Below, in pieces: positions 24,366 to 36,835 of a stretch of DNA of 64,000 bases. The translations under genes and the position numbers were made by a program. Under the pieces are notes generated by a model. The model did no database searches, was not told the DNA's origin, and was given only the letters and a program-made list of their open reading frames with translations. This stretch comes from Poecilobothrus nobilitatus. Its lineage: Eukaryota > Arthropoda > Insecta > Diptera > Dolichopodidae. The DNA is taken from the NCBI GenBank assembly GCA_947095535.1, contig OX352773.1, positions 266,530,515 through 266,594,514 on the forward strand. The letters are read 5' to 3'. Each line of letters opens with the position of its first letter. Within the stretch, counting starts at the first letter, position 1.

Positions 24366-25466
24366 ACCCGTATGAAAGTAATATACCTGTTTCTATAAAA
24401 CTTGTTCATCTTTTAAAAATTTTTATGTACCGACGTTAATTACAGAGATATGTTTATGTAAATTGTGGACTGTATGACAGCTACCGGAATTTATTGCACA
24501 AGCACAACAAAATTTTGCAGAAGTTGTTGCCATAAAACTTGATCATCATTTATAATATTTTAGGCACATAGCTTCATTAAGTTCCAAGAGCTGCGAGAAG
24601 TCTGAAACGGCTGCTTTAGACCAATCAGATTTTATAAAAATTTTTGGCATGTAACTCGACATCTCTTCACTAAATTTTAAATACCTAACTTTACTTGTTA
24701 GGTTCAATTGAATTCAATCATTCAATTGTTGACACTGAGTTATTTTCATTTAAAAAGAGAAGTTGTATGGCAACTACCCGAACATGTTGCACCAGCACAA
24801 ACAAATTTTACAGAAGTTATAGCCATAAAACTTGATCATCATTTGTAAGATTTCAGAGTCCTAGCTTCATTAAGTTAAAAAGCCTGAACCGGCCGATCAA
24901 GATCAACCAAATTTTACAAAAGTTGTTGGCATGTAACTCGACACCTTTTCACTAAATTCAGATAGCTAGCTTCAACAGACACTGAGTTATTTTCATTTAA
25001 AAAGAGAAGTTGTATGGCAGCTACCCGAACCTGTCGTACCATTACAACCAAATTTTACAAAAGTTGTGGCCATAAAACTTACTCATCATTTGTAAGATTT
25101 CAGACCTCTAGCTTAATTAAATTCCAAGGGGTGCAAGAAGCCTGAACCGGCTGCTCTAGACCAACCAAATTTTACAAAAATTGTTTCGACACCTCTTTGC
25201 AAAATTTCAGATACCTGGCTTGAATAGATACTGAGTTGTTTCCATATAAAGAAAGAAGTTGTATGGCAGCCACTCGAACCCGGCGGCCGAAAGTGCTGGA
25301 TTTAAATAGCAAAACTAACAATTTTGCAATGGTACATGGCTTAATCGACTCAGAATTCGATTCTGAGCAGATCCATACTTTTGACACTATATCTAGCTCG
25401 ACTTCTTTAAGGTGTCACAAACGTAATGGCAAATTTATTATACCCTTGAACATACTTCATACGGGT
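24366..25466 (+). mobile_element. Non-autonomous TIR element with about 247-bp tandem units
   Basis: Inverted ends ACCCGTATGAAAGTA (24366-24380) and TACTTCATACGGGT (25453-25466) match apart from one extra A. The interior contains three to four tandem copies of a unit containing GAGTTATTTTCATTTAAAA, GAAGTTGTATGGCAGCTACC, AAATTTTACAAAAGTTGT, and GCCATAAAACTT(G/A)(A/C)TCATCATT. TATGGCA(A/G)C(T/C)AC recurs at about 24767, 25014 and 25263, roughly 247 bp apart; an earlier copy at 24473 is 292 bp away. No protein-coding frame is convincing; the two small overlapping frames near 25172-25478 are chance. Architecture matches the 4752-6026 element although the sequence is unrelated. Confidence 0.65.
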
Positions 25467-28400
25467 ATAAAAATATAGAAAGAATCCTTTGAAAAGTCAT
25501 ATAAATTTTGATGACATACATATTTTATACTTTACTTAAAGAATAACGGTAAATGCAAATCGAACATGTAATTTTGGGAAAACAGAAAGAAAATTTAAAA
25601 CTTTGATTTGAATTAAAGACACGTAATATTAATTTAAATTCTAATTTTGTTTTAATATATTTAAAAATGACTAGACTACTTTGCGTAAACCAATTTTAAC
25701 TATTAAAAAACGAACAAAAAATAAATTAAATTTTTAAAATTTCAACCTTATAAAAATTAAAAGAAATCAAGTGATTAAAATATTTTGTTTCCAATATTAT
25801 TTTTGTTCTTTAATTTTCTTTCGTCCCATGATCACGAATGAATAATTTCATATTAATGATCAAAATTCGAAATCACTTCTTATTTTAATATTATCGAGTA
25901 CTAAAAAATCCGCATTGGAAAGTTTGATGTAATTTGGTCAAATTCTACATATGTATAATTAGCAAGATACCTAGTGGTCTGAAAAAAAATAATTCTTCTC
26001 TTTTGCTTTCCTATTCATTAAAGTTTTTATTTAAATTTTGAAAAAGATACCTCTAAATTTACATAAATTGTTTTTAATCATTTTCTTGAATTTAAAAGAA
26101 ATACATTTAGCATATTCTAAATTTGAGATTCCATTTTCAATAAGAATCTCAATATCTCTCTCTAAGATATTCAATACTATTTAAAAAGTATTTATTTTCA
26201 TTAACACCTGACTAACTAAAATCAAATTAAGTGTTGATTTTAAATATTTAGAATTTCATATACATACATAAAATATTGGTGTTTTCTTCTCACTATAGTT
26301 CATTCACATTCTATAACTAACCACTTACTTACATACATAAACATACTTTCACTTTTAAAAATATATAAGTACCTTATGAAGTATCTTGTTGATGATTAGA
26401 ATTTCTTTATTAATTTTGTTTATTTTTTTGTTGTCATAAAAAATAATTTAATTTTTTGAGTTTCAAAGTTCATTAAATTAAATTTTATATACCTATTCGT
26501 TTTTTGTCCCCATAAATGCATATTATAATATTATCATTGACATATTATGTATGTATGTATTTAAAAATAAAATATAAATGGAAATTAGCAACAAAAAAAA
26601 ATTATTAGAAAATAGGTACATACATTACACACTTCTTTTACATATGTAGGCATGTAGGTATCTTCTACATACATATTTATTTTACAGAGATTAAAAATAC
26701 TAAAAATGGATAAGATTTTTTTTTATACCTATTCAACAAGTGCGACTTCAATTAATATGTTCATACCTATACCTATATTTTTTTTAATTTTTAATTTTAG
26801 TGTTTTTTTTTTCTAGTCTATTCTTCTTTTGTGCTGTTCTGTTCTTCATTAATAGAACAGGAATATGCCAAATTAAAAAAATTAATAGTTTTTTCTCTTA
26901 CAAATGAATGAAGTGTATTATAGAAAATTAAATTAAAAAAATAGAACAAAATTTTTCAGTTGAACATAGATATATGTATGTATATCTATTAAAATTAAAC
27001 ATATTACATACACATGCACATATACATGTTTCTTCTCTTTTAATTAAAAAAAATTCTGTTTTTCTATAATAAACTTAAATAAAATAAAATTATTTTTTAT
27101 ATTAAATAAAACAATTTATATTTGATAAGGTAGGAAGGAAGGAAGAATTTTTATTTATTAAAATAAATTTATAACTAGCTTTGTTTTTTAAATCTAAAAA
27201 CTAATTAATTTACTTAAATTTGTATTATGGGAAGTTTGTATTAAATCTTTAAAATAATTTTTTTTTACTAAAGTCAAATATTCCGTTTTAATTAAAAATT
27301 TAATAATATTATGCAATTGTAAAAGTTTTCTATACATGTATTAAATATAAATTCGTCAGTTTAATTTTATTATAATAAATACTATTTTTATTTTATAAAC
27401 ATCATTTTGAAAATTCTCATTTAAAAATGTAATATACATATTATGTAGGTAGGTATATACTTCAAAAAATTTATAAAATATTACGAAAAATATTTGATAA
27501 AAATTCGAAAAAAAACCTGATTCTTTTGAAACATAATTATCCCTTTAAAATTCATAATAAAAAAATTTGAAGCTGAAATTTTTAATAGAAATAATAAAAC
27601 ATTTTAAATCAGTGAAATCGCCCATAAAAATAATTATAATTATTATTAAGTACACACAAATCATTAAAAAGTTTTTTAGCAAAGAAAATTATTATTTTTT
27701 ATTGCATATTAATTAGCACATTAAACCAATTTTTTAAACTAATATATTAAATATGAGTTAACTTTTACTTTAAGAAGTTCAATCATATTTTTATTCATAG
27801 TATTTTATAAATAAACATTGTATTTATCAAGTAAATGCAATCAAAATCATAAATATTTTTTTTTTCACTGATTTTTTTATTTAGATATATTAAAACAAAA
27901 CTATATGTTAAGTATATATATTATCCACGCACCATATAAAATATTATATTTGTTCAAATAAAAATAAAAAATAAAATAAAAAAAAGTAATAAGAATAACT
28001 AATAAAAGTAACGAAACTAAAAAAATTTCAACCAGACGTTTTCAATTTTCGAACGATACTGATATAAAATGCAACTAAGATTCAATGCACAAGTTTTGTC
28101 TAAATAAACAGTACAACTACTAGATAACATTAAACTTCACTTAAAAAAATTTAATTTCAATTAGTTATGATTTATGAATATGAAAAAGAAAAAGGTAAAA
28201 TACAAGAAAACTGGACAACAATATGTTATTTTATATTTTGAATCACTTGAAAAAATTACCATACTTATTACCTATAAGGTGAATGAGATAAAAATGAGTA
28301 ATAAAAGAAATATGAACGCTAATAAAATTTGGTTCCCATCTTTTTTAGCTGTGTTGAGAAAAAAAAAAAAAAAAGATATAACTATATAAGTTAAATTTAT

Positions 28401-30855
28401 GTGGGTTCAATTACGTGAAAATACTTTTACAATACCTAATTATTTAATTTAAGTTTTTATTAAAAATTCATTGTTTTGTATTAGTATACGTACAACGATT
28501 TTGTTCACATTATCGAAAATATTATTTTATTTAACTATTACAAATTTATATTAAGAATAATAAAAGTAACAGCTGAATTATTAAATTTTTAATTTCAATT
28601 TAATTCAATTATAGCCTTTATTTTTAATTGAGATAATTATTTAAAATTTTATATTGAAAAATTACTAATTTTTATAACAAATTTACATATCTATTTTTAA
28701 CTTTTGTTTTCAAACAATTGACAAAAAAATGAAAATTTTGTTTCATTAATACAAAAATAAACAAACAAAGATATGCAAATATTTTTGGCAAATACACGAA
28801 AGCTCAAAATCATTTAACACGGATATTACGCAAATTAATAAAATTAAAACGCCAAAAAAATTTTTTTTGCATTATTTTGTAAATATAGAGATAGTTAAAT
28901 TTAGAATTATTAAAGACATAATAAATATAAATATAATTTTTTAAATTATAAAATTATACTTATTTTATTGAAGTTTTTTTTTTTTAATTTTTAAAATTAT
29001 TTATTAATATTTTTTAATCTAATTCAATTTTTATTTGTACATGTTCTTTCTCCAATGCAACAAAATTTTGTGAACTTTGTATATATTTCTGGTATATTTC
29101 GCAAAGTATTGAAAATAAATTTGTAACTGTTGTAAAGTGCCAACTATGTATGTACATATATACATTTTTAAAATAAGAGCATAAATTTACAAAAAAAAAA
29201 AAATTAAAAAAAAAAACTATGTAAGCAAATTCCAATAGTTCGTATCTGTATATATTTATATAGGTAGCAAAGAAAAACCCAGACATTGGGCGGTATCAAA
29301 ATAGTTTCTTTTTATACCTTCTAGAATTTAATGTTATGGGAAGAGAATTATTTAAAGTTGAAAGATTAATTAAAAATAAAACTAATAATCAAAATTAAAT
29401 ATACTGTTTCGTAAAGCTTCTAAAAATCGTAAATGACAACTATGCTGCTTAAAATATATAAATTCCATATACTTATGTATATAACTTTAAATTCTTAAAT
29501 ATGTATATAAATTTCATTTTTAATGTACATAATTATTAAATTATTTTAAATTTATATATTTATATAAAATTATTAATTAACTTACATTTGGTTTTATAAA
29601 TTTACACTTTAATAAAAAAATAAATTAACTGAAAAATTAAAAATTTGCAAAATTAACACTTTAATTTTTTGATTATTATGAATATACACTTGGCTCATAT
29701 AATTTTTATAATTTCATTATTTAAAACTCTTGTTTTAACAACTTTTTTTTATTTTTAATTCAACTTTTTAACATTTTATTTCACGTATTTTAATTTTATA
29801 CAATTTTTAATGAAAACAATTTTTCTTAAAAAACAAATTGTTTAAAGTTTTTATGTTATTTTTAAGTAGGACTTTATAAAAAAAGATAAAAATATTTTTC
29901 GTCTTTTTTTGATAGATTGGAATTCAAAATGGCTGAAAGTCATATTTTGACAACTATAGAATGTGTCCAATGTGTCCAATTTCTTGCCATTTAATGTTTT
30001 TTTACAAGTTTACAAGATCGAATCAAGTTGACTAATAAACTTGGGATTGATTTAAAAATTTAGAAGGATTAATTAATTAATGGTTGAAGTTAAATAAATT
30101 CTATACCTTGCTTTTATAACAAGTAAAACCAAATTAAGTTCTATTTTAAATAAAAAAAAAAAGAGTTCATATTTGTGTTCTTGATTTATTTTACATTTGA
30201 TTTTATTTTGTTTTTTTAAATATTTTGTAAATGTTAGAATTTGTTTTGTTACAGTTTTTTTTTCAGGCAATGAATAAAAAAATATTTATGACTTATTACT
30301 TAACTTATAGCACCTCATTTAAAATTTACTATCACATTCTTATTTATTTGTTTTTTAAGAGGAAATGTTTTATCTATTCATACAATACAGTTTTTGTGAC
30401 AATGAAGTAATAATTACTACCTATTACAATAAAAATATCTTATTTTTATTTTTTTAAAACCAAAAAATATATCTTCGATAATTTTTTCGATGTATTTTGA
30501 ATTTACAAGTAAAATAATACGGTTAACAGTACTGTCATAAAGAAATCGAATATGATTTTTTTATGGTACTGTCTGATTTTGATACCCAATTTCCAAACCA
30601 ATTATTGTATTACATATATGAGTAGGTGTGTCATCTACAAATATACATAAGTGTATGATAATGTGTAACGTAACCTCACGTCACGACTCACACACGACAC
30701 GATGTAGTTCTCGAAAATCTTAATTTTTTATAAGTATGTGTGCATTTCATATTTCATTTCCAAATAAAAAAAAAAGTGAACTATTACAATATTTACTAAG
30801 TATTTCTTGATTTTTAAGAACATATTTTACTGAATTTAAAAGAATTCTTTTAAAA
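25467..30855. other. 5.4 kb AT-rich gene-free stretch
   Basis: I examined both strands and found no conserved protein motif, tRNA-like or rRNA-like sequence. There are TATGTA/TACATA tracts (26270-26360, 26545-26560, 26970-27035), long A/T runs, and a somewhat less AT-rich block at 30655-30715 (GTAACGTAACCTCACGTCACGACTC...), which lies about 140-200 bp upstream of the KDSR start and may be part of its promoter. Confidence 0.5.
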
Positions 30856-33091
30856 ATGAATTTAACTATAGAAATTTCAATATATATTTTAATTGCCTTG
30901 ATAATTCATATTTTAATATATATTTTAGTAACAAAGAAAAAACCGAAAACTATTAATGGAAAACATGTTGTGATAACAGGTTATCAAGAAAATTTTGTTT
31001 ATTTATAATTTATTAAATTAAATATTAATTACTTTATAAATCAAAAGGAGGTTCTAGTGGTATTGGATTACATTTAGGAATTGAATGCGCTAAAAGAGGA
31101 GCTTCTGTAACATTAATTGCAAGAAATGTTAATTTATTAGAAAAAGCTGTAAAACTACTTATTTTAAATAAGAAAAATGACGATCAAAAATTCCAATACA
31201 AGTCTTTGGATATATCAGAAAGTTATGATGCTGTTGAAAAATGTCTAATAGAAGTTGAAGAAATCAACGGTGAAATAGAAGTATTAATAAATTGTGCTGG
31301 ATTCGCAAGTAAATTATTAAAAATTTCAGTGTCCTATTAAAATATTTTTTTTATTTTAATTTATTTTAAAAAAATAATTTTGTATAATGCACCTACAGTT
31401 AATAATTTCCGTTCTGAACAACTTCATAAGATTTAATTTTTTGAAATCTATGCTAATAAAAATTCAGTAGCAATATAGATATGTTTCGAATCATTCTAAC
31501 TATATTATATCTTATATTTTATTTTTAGTTTGTGGTGTTTTTGAAGAAGTTAGTATTGAAGATGCTAAAAAGCTAATGGATATAAATTATTTCGGAACAT
31601 ATTATTGCACACGTTATGTATTACCAAAAATGAAAGAAAGAAAATCAGGAATAATTGTAATAACATCATCTCAAGCAGCCTTAATGGGTATTTATGGTTA
31701 TGGACCATATTCTGTAGCAAAATTTGCCTTGCGTGGTCTTGCTGAGACAATTGCAATGGAAACAAAATTATACGGTATATCAGTGACGTAAGTTGTTAAA
31801 TAAAAACTATTAATTTTAAAGTAGTCAGTTAACATTCAAATATTTAATGCTTTGATAACATTAAATATTTAGGAATGTATTTAGATAAGAAACTAAAATT
31901 TAACTTTCATGCAGATATGATTTGTAAAAAGATAGCTAAAAAAGTAGGTTTCTTAGGAGAATTAGAAATAAATTATCTAGAAGTTGGCAATATTAATTTA
32001 TAATTCAATTATATATCCGCACTTAGATTACTGCTATACAATTTTATATATTTGTAATTCTCAAAAAATTAATAGGTTACAGATTTTACAAAATTTGAGA
32101 GTTCATGAGAGTTATACATATTACGATGTAACAGAAGAACTAGGATAAATAATATGTTAGAAAATTTAGGGTGGATGAGTGTAGAACAAAAATTAAAATT
32201 TAACGCTCTAGTATTCGTATTTAAGCTCAAATATGAAATTCTCCCAATATATCTTCAAAGAAATATAGATCATGTAGGTGGATGCTCTACCAGAAGCTGC
32301 TAAAATAGAAAGAAGTATTGGTAGATTTAAAACTACATTTAAAAATTTAATAATATCTTCGAATATATAAATCTTTATTAAGTTTCCTATACAAATATAA
32401 TTTTTCTAAATTTTGAATTTCTTTTTCATATAATTTGGTAAATTTTGAATTTCTTGTATACTTTAAAAAATTAAAAATTTTATTTTCTAGATATATTTAA
32501 TCTAAACTTTGAATTTCTTTTTTATTTAATTTGCTTTGTTTTCAAATTTTTTTTGTTTTTATATTTAAAGAAATTTTTTGGTAAATCATCTACAAAGTTA
32601 TGAATTAATTATTTTTAAATCATTTATTTTATTATATAAATTTTGTTAAACTAATAAAAATTACACTAAACTCTATATAGTTTGGCTTTGCCGGCAGATA
32701 CAAATACGCCAGGATTTGAAAATGAGCAGAAATCGAAACCAAAAGAAACTAAAATAATTTCTGGAACTGGAGGATTAGCAAAGCCAGAAAATGTTGCAAA
32801 ATCCATAATGGAAGATAGTCTGGTACAAAAATTTCAGCAAAAAAAATGTTTATTACTCCAATATATTATTATACTGATATAAATTATTTTTAGAATGGGG
32901 TGTTTTTTTCAGTATGTGGAACTGAAAGTTGGATTTTGACTATTTTATGTTGTGGAATGGCTCCTTGGGGTGGATTTGGATTTCATTTAATACAAGCTTT
33001 TTTGATGGGCCCCTTAAGAATTGTCAGTTACTTTTTACATATGAATTTCCAAAAAATTATTAAAGACTGTGCAAAAGAAAAGAAACAATAA
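30856..33091 (+). CDS. KDSR: 3-ketodihydrosphingosine reductase
   Basis: Model: exons 30856-30979, 31048-31308, 31529-31787, 32681-32822, 32894-33091, all phases consistent, 327 residues (human protein 332). It reduces 3-ketodihydrosphingosine to dihydrosphingosine with NADPH, the second step of de novo sphingolipid synthesis, on the endoplasmic reticulum membrane. Residues 5-25 form a hydrophobic N-terminal segment. The short-chain dehydrogenase signature is complete: TGGSSGIG cofactor loop at 41-48, NCAG at 123-126, catalytic Ser176, Tyr189 and Lys193 (YSVAK). The family-typical stretch ADTNTPGFENE and a C-terminal hydrophobic region (LCCGMAPWGGFGFHL) follow. Intron 3 (893 bp) contains a retrotransposon fragment. 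The gene converges on GTF2H2, with 171 bp between stop codons. AATAAA lies near 33231. The exon 4/5 junction is the least certain. Confidence 0.95.
31860..32340 (+). mobile_element. Non-LTR retrotransposon fragment in KDSR intron 3
   Basis: Translating with frameshifts gives the typical end of a LINE reverse transcriptase: KYLGMYLDKKLKFNFHADM, then a PHLDYCYTILY motif, then RTRINNMLENLGWMSVEQKL and FVFKLKYEILPIYLQ. Frames are broken in several places, so it is a dead, 5'-truncated copy. It lies in the same orientation as KDSR. Clade (Jockey/CR1-like) cannot be decided by eye. Confidence 0.8.
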
Positions 33092-33262
33092 ATACTTTTT
33101 GACGTACAATATATTTTCAAGTTTTATAAAATAATATTCTCAACGCTTTTTTCGGACAAAGTTTTCAAAAATTTTTAAACAATATTTGTATTTGTTTTTT
33201 TAAATTTTATTTTATGTAATTTAAAAGTAAAATAAACTAAAGTTAACAAATATAAATTAATT

Positions 33263-34907
33263 TTAATTATATACTTCAACTTCACCTTCATTTAAGAAGT
33301 CCATGTGTTTTCTTATATGGAGGTTTTGGGACACAACATCCGGTATTGTTGTACATCCAACACATGTATGTAGAGAATCATGAATAAAAACATCGCAGTC
33401 AGAACAGTAATATTGCATACAGGTTCCACATTGATATATTTGTTTATCAGTTGCAGTTGTAAATGATTTCTGACATGCAAAACAATATTGCGCTTGATCT
33501 AAAAACTCAAGCTCTTTAAAATTATTAACAGGAAATAGATGATGATACGACCGTGTTAAATGGGGTGCCGAAACTAAAGTTAATCCACAACAAAGACATT
33601 CAACAGGTAGTTCACAGTATTTACTAAAACATTGTGGACAATGGTAACCACCAGAATTTAATTTACTGGGCTCATCTGCATTTTCAATATGACACATGCA
33701 CATTGTTAGTGGAGGGTCTTTTCCATCATCACATTTAGCGTGTGGAAATCCCATTTTAATTAATGAATTTTCTTGTGTTTGTGTTGCTGGCGGTGGATCA
33801 ACATGAGCCAATAAAAGACTTCGAAAATGAAAATCATCTAAAGCTGCCCCATAAGTTCCACTAGTTTCTTTTGATAAATAACGGCAAGCTCGTATTTCAG
33901 CTGAAAGACTTATAACTGAACATCTAATACCTTCGCTTTTCAAAGTGTCAATTGTCAAATTAATATCAGCAGGATCGCAAGTTGTAATACTTCCCATAAT
34001 AATCAAAACCTCACGACTGGCATGAGGTGGTATTACTTTAAGTGTTTTAATTGCTAAATCTAAACCATTTTGAATAGATGGTTCGCCAGTCAAGCTAAGT
34101 TTTTTTAAACTGAATAATAAAACAAAAAACATTTAATAAAAGAAAATAAATTTAATTATTTTATTACCCTTGAATAACCTGCACATGTTTTTTGGGATTT
34201 CCACCAAGTTCTGTAAGTTTTTCAGCTCTTTTACCTTTTAATATAATAAGTCCTAATTGACTGATTGGATTCTGGTCAAAAAACTCCTCAACAAAAACTT
34301 CAAGTAGCTTACAAAATAATAAATATGTATTAGTTTTAATAACTTTTATTTTACCTACTTTTAAGGAGCATAGAAATCTTGTTGGTTTAAGATCCTGTTC
34401 AGTCATATATTCCGAGCAATCTAATATTATAAACAAATGCCGCATCATACCTAATCTATTTTGCGAAGCTCTTTGTTCTTGTCGCCTCTTTTTGGCTTTT
34501 TGTATAATTTTTAGTACGTTGCTATCTATAAGCCCATCATCATCTTCTTTTATAGCTTCCCTGCAATATATTTTAATTATTAATATTTTAACCAGACATT
34601 GTTTTGCCTATTAAATATCCATATATTCAGACATAGTTCTACGTGTTGGTATTAGAGCAGAGAAATCCATTAGATTTTGAGAAGTCCAATGTTGAAAAAT
34701 TATGAAAATAGTTAAAAGAATATATGAATCCTGCACGAAGACAACTAAGCAAAAACTGTAGAGATAAGAGCAGGGCGAACCTAAGCAATAATGTCCAATA
34801 TCTGAATCAAACGTTCATGTTAACAAGAAACGGCTGTTATAATTTTACCATGTTTTTTCGTATCCTGTTTCCCATCGATACTCTTTAGCACTTTCTTCTT
34901 CAGTCAT
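33263..34907 (-). CDS. GTF2H2: TFIIH subunit p44 (Ssl1), general transcription factor IIH subunit 2
   Basis: Model: exons 34907-34849, 34560-34359, 34307-34168, 34109-33263; 415 residues (human 395). p44 is a core TFIIH subunit that stimulates the XPD helicase and acts in RNA polymerase II initiation and nucleotide excision repair. It starts MTEEESAKEYRWETGYEKTW, matching the family N-terminus. NRLGMMRHLFIILDCSEYM (about 54-72) begins the von Willebrand A-type domain, with DQNPISQLGLI and SREVLIIMGS further on. CPQC at 291-294 starts the first zinc site, followed by PVECLCCGLTLVSAPHL. A C4C4 RING-like finger has cysteines at 343, 346, 361, 364, 369, 372, 383 and 386. About 27 residues extend beyond the last cysteine. 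Introns are 288, 51 and 58 bp; the 51-bp intron (34358-34308) is in frame and stop-free. Confidence 0.97.
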
Positions 34908-36835
34908 AGTATCTCTTTATTTTAATTAATTAATTTTATTGTTAAATTTTTAATTTTCAAGTTTGCATCATATATCACCACAATTATGCGACAATTCACA
35001 ATTGCATTCGCATGTTTTTGCTGTCTTGTCACATAAATAAAAAATAAAAACATTGTCAGGGTTGAACACACAAATATTAAATTTATTTACAAATTTAAAT
35101 TTTTTGGTTTAACAAATTTTTAAGAAAACAGGTTGAAATTTGTTGAATTGAAGCTCAAAAAGTTAATGGAAATGGAAAAGTTTAAGAGCAGAAAAGTGTT
35201 CATATGTATATGCCATATTCCATTAATAGAAATTTTTTTAATTAACTACATATATATGTATGTATGTATTTGAAAGCAAAAAATTGGGTATTTTCACAAA
35301 TGTTAAGGTTCGAAAAATCTTAAATTTTATAAAACATGTTGGCCCATTTCGTTTTTAAATAATAAATGTTCAATAAAAAGAAATATATTGAATATGTAGT
35401 AGTAAAATTTTTTCAATTATGCTGGATTAGTTATTGAATTAGTAATTTAATATTTCTATGAATCCTAACATTCATTTTATAAAACTACACTTTATATTAA
35501 CCCTGTTAGCCCTTGGGTTCAATTAATAAATCTATTTTATTTATTTCTTTAAAGCTTCATTCAATAACATATTGGCAGTTGAACCAAAAGGTGGCTGAAG
35601 TTTCGTTTTAATCCTTGAATTAATTTTAGTTAGTTTTTTTTACAAAACTGATTTTGATCTACTTTTGACATGATGGATTACATATTATGTATTGTGGGAT
35701 TATATTATGTATGTATAATGTATGTACGTTTAAATTACGTAAATTGCTTATTCGGTTGTGGCAAAATATGTAAGGAGTGTAGACTCACTGTAGCATTGTG
35801 TACAGTGTGTGATAATTATAATTATTCTAACAATCATATCTAACATCATATTTACTAACTTGCTCTTGTAAATGATGATGCTTGGATAAAGCAAATGTTT
35901 AGCATTTCATAAATTTTTTTTTTGCTTTATTGAACCGCTTCATCTCATCTACTATTCATTACAGATTCCTATCAATTTGATGCAATATAAACAAATTTAT
36001 TGTTCTTCCATTTAACTAGAGCGATTAATTCTTCTTACAATTAGGTAAAATATAAGTACTCACTTTTTGAAATCGTTTGGTTTGTGCGATCTTACAAAAT
36101 ATTCGTTATTCTTGATATGTATTTCATAAATTATAACGGATCCACATTTTCAATTAAAATATTCAAACATTTTTATTATACATGAAAAATGTACATTATA
36201 ATTTATAATGCTCATAAAATACGTACATTGTTAATATACATATGTATTTACACTTTGTGTATTGAATTTTACTGTAATTTAGTTTAAATTGTACATTAAA
36301 ATGTTGTACAAGTAAGTGACCGCCACTAATATTTTTTATTTATTCGGGATTTCGACCCCAACTTATTATTAACCATTTGATTTGTTTTATTTTTTATTAA
36401 TTTTAGGGATTTTTTACATGGTATTGTAATACTGGTTAGGTAGATCTTGTATACGAAAAGAATAATAGTATTATTTGGTAATTTTTGTTTTGTTTTTGTT
36501 TTAAAGAATGGCATTACTTTTTCTTTTTATGAATATACACATGTAAGTAAAAGACAATGTAATCTTAAAATTCATTGGACAAATGTAATCCTAAGATCCT
36601 AAAATTCATTTCATTATTTAAATTTGATAAATTTCGTTTTTTTTTTTGAACATTTAAGAAAGTTGACAATTCTTTAATTTATTCAAAATTAGGGGAATCA
36701 TAATTAATCAATTTAATGAAAGAAACCTAAGTTTTTAAATTTATAATTTTATCTTATTCCTTTATTATTCAAAATATTTAGTCCTCACATAAAACATTAT
36801 TTCTTCTGTACAAAAAACAAAAACAAACATTTTTT
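34908..36835. other. Intergenic DNA between GTF2H2 and the nucleoporin gene
   Basis: Holds the 5' flank of GTF2H2 and the 3' flank of the nucleoporin gene. Around 35850-35915 the phrase CTTGTAAATGATG...CTTGGATAAAGCAAATGT resembles the 3' end of the retrotransposon at 42660-42770 and may be a third, badly decayed copy. Otherwise AT-rich with no gene; the frame at 36326-36514 minus lacks recognisable content. Confidence 0.45.

Noticed and set aside
25172..25478. Overlapping frames on both strands near the end of the 25 kb element
   Set aside because: They lie in tandem-repeat sequence, overlap one another and contain no known motif.
28174..28389. 71-residue Lys-rich protein
   Set aside because: Composition equals AT-rich background and no supporting splice or homology evidence exists.
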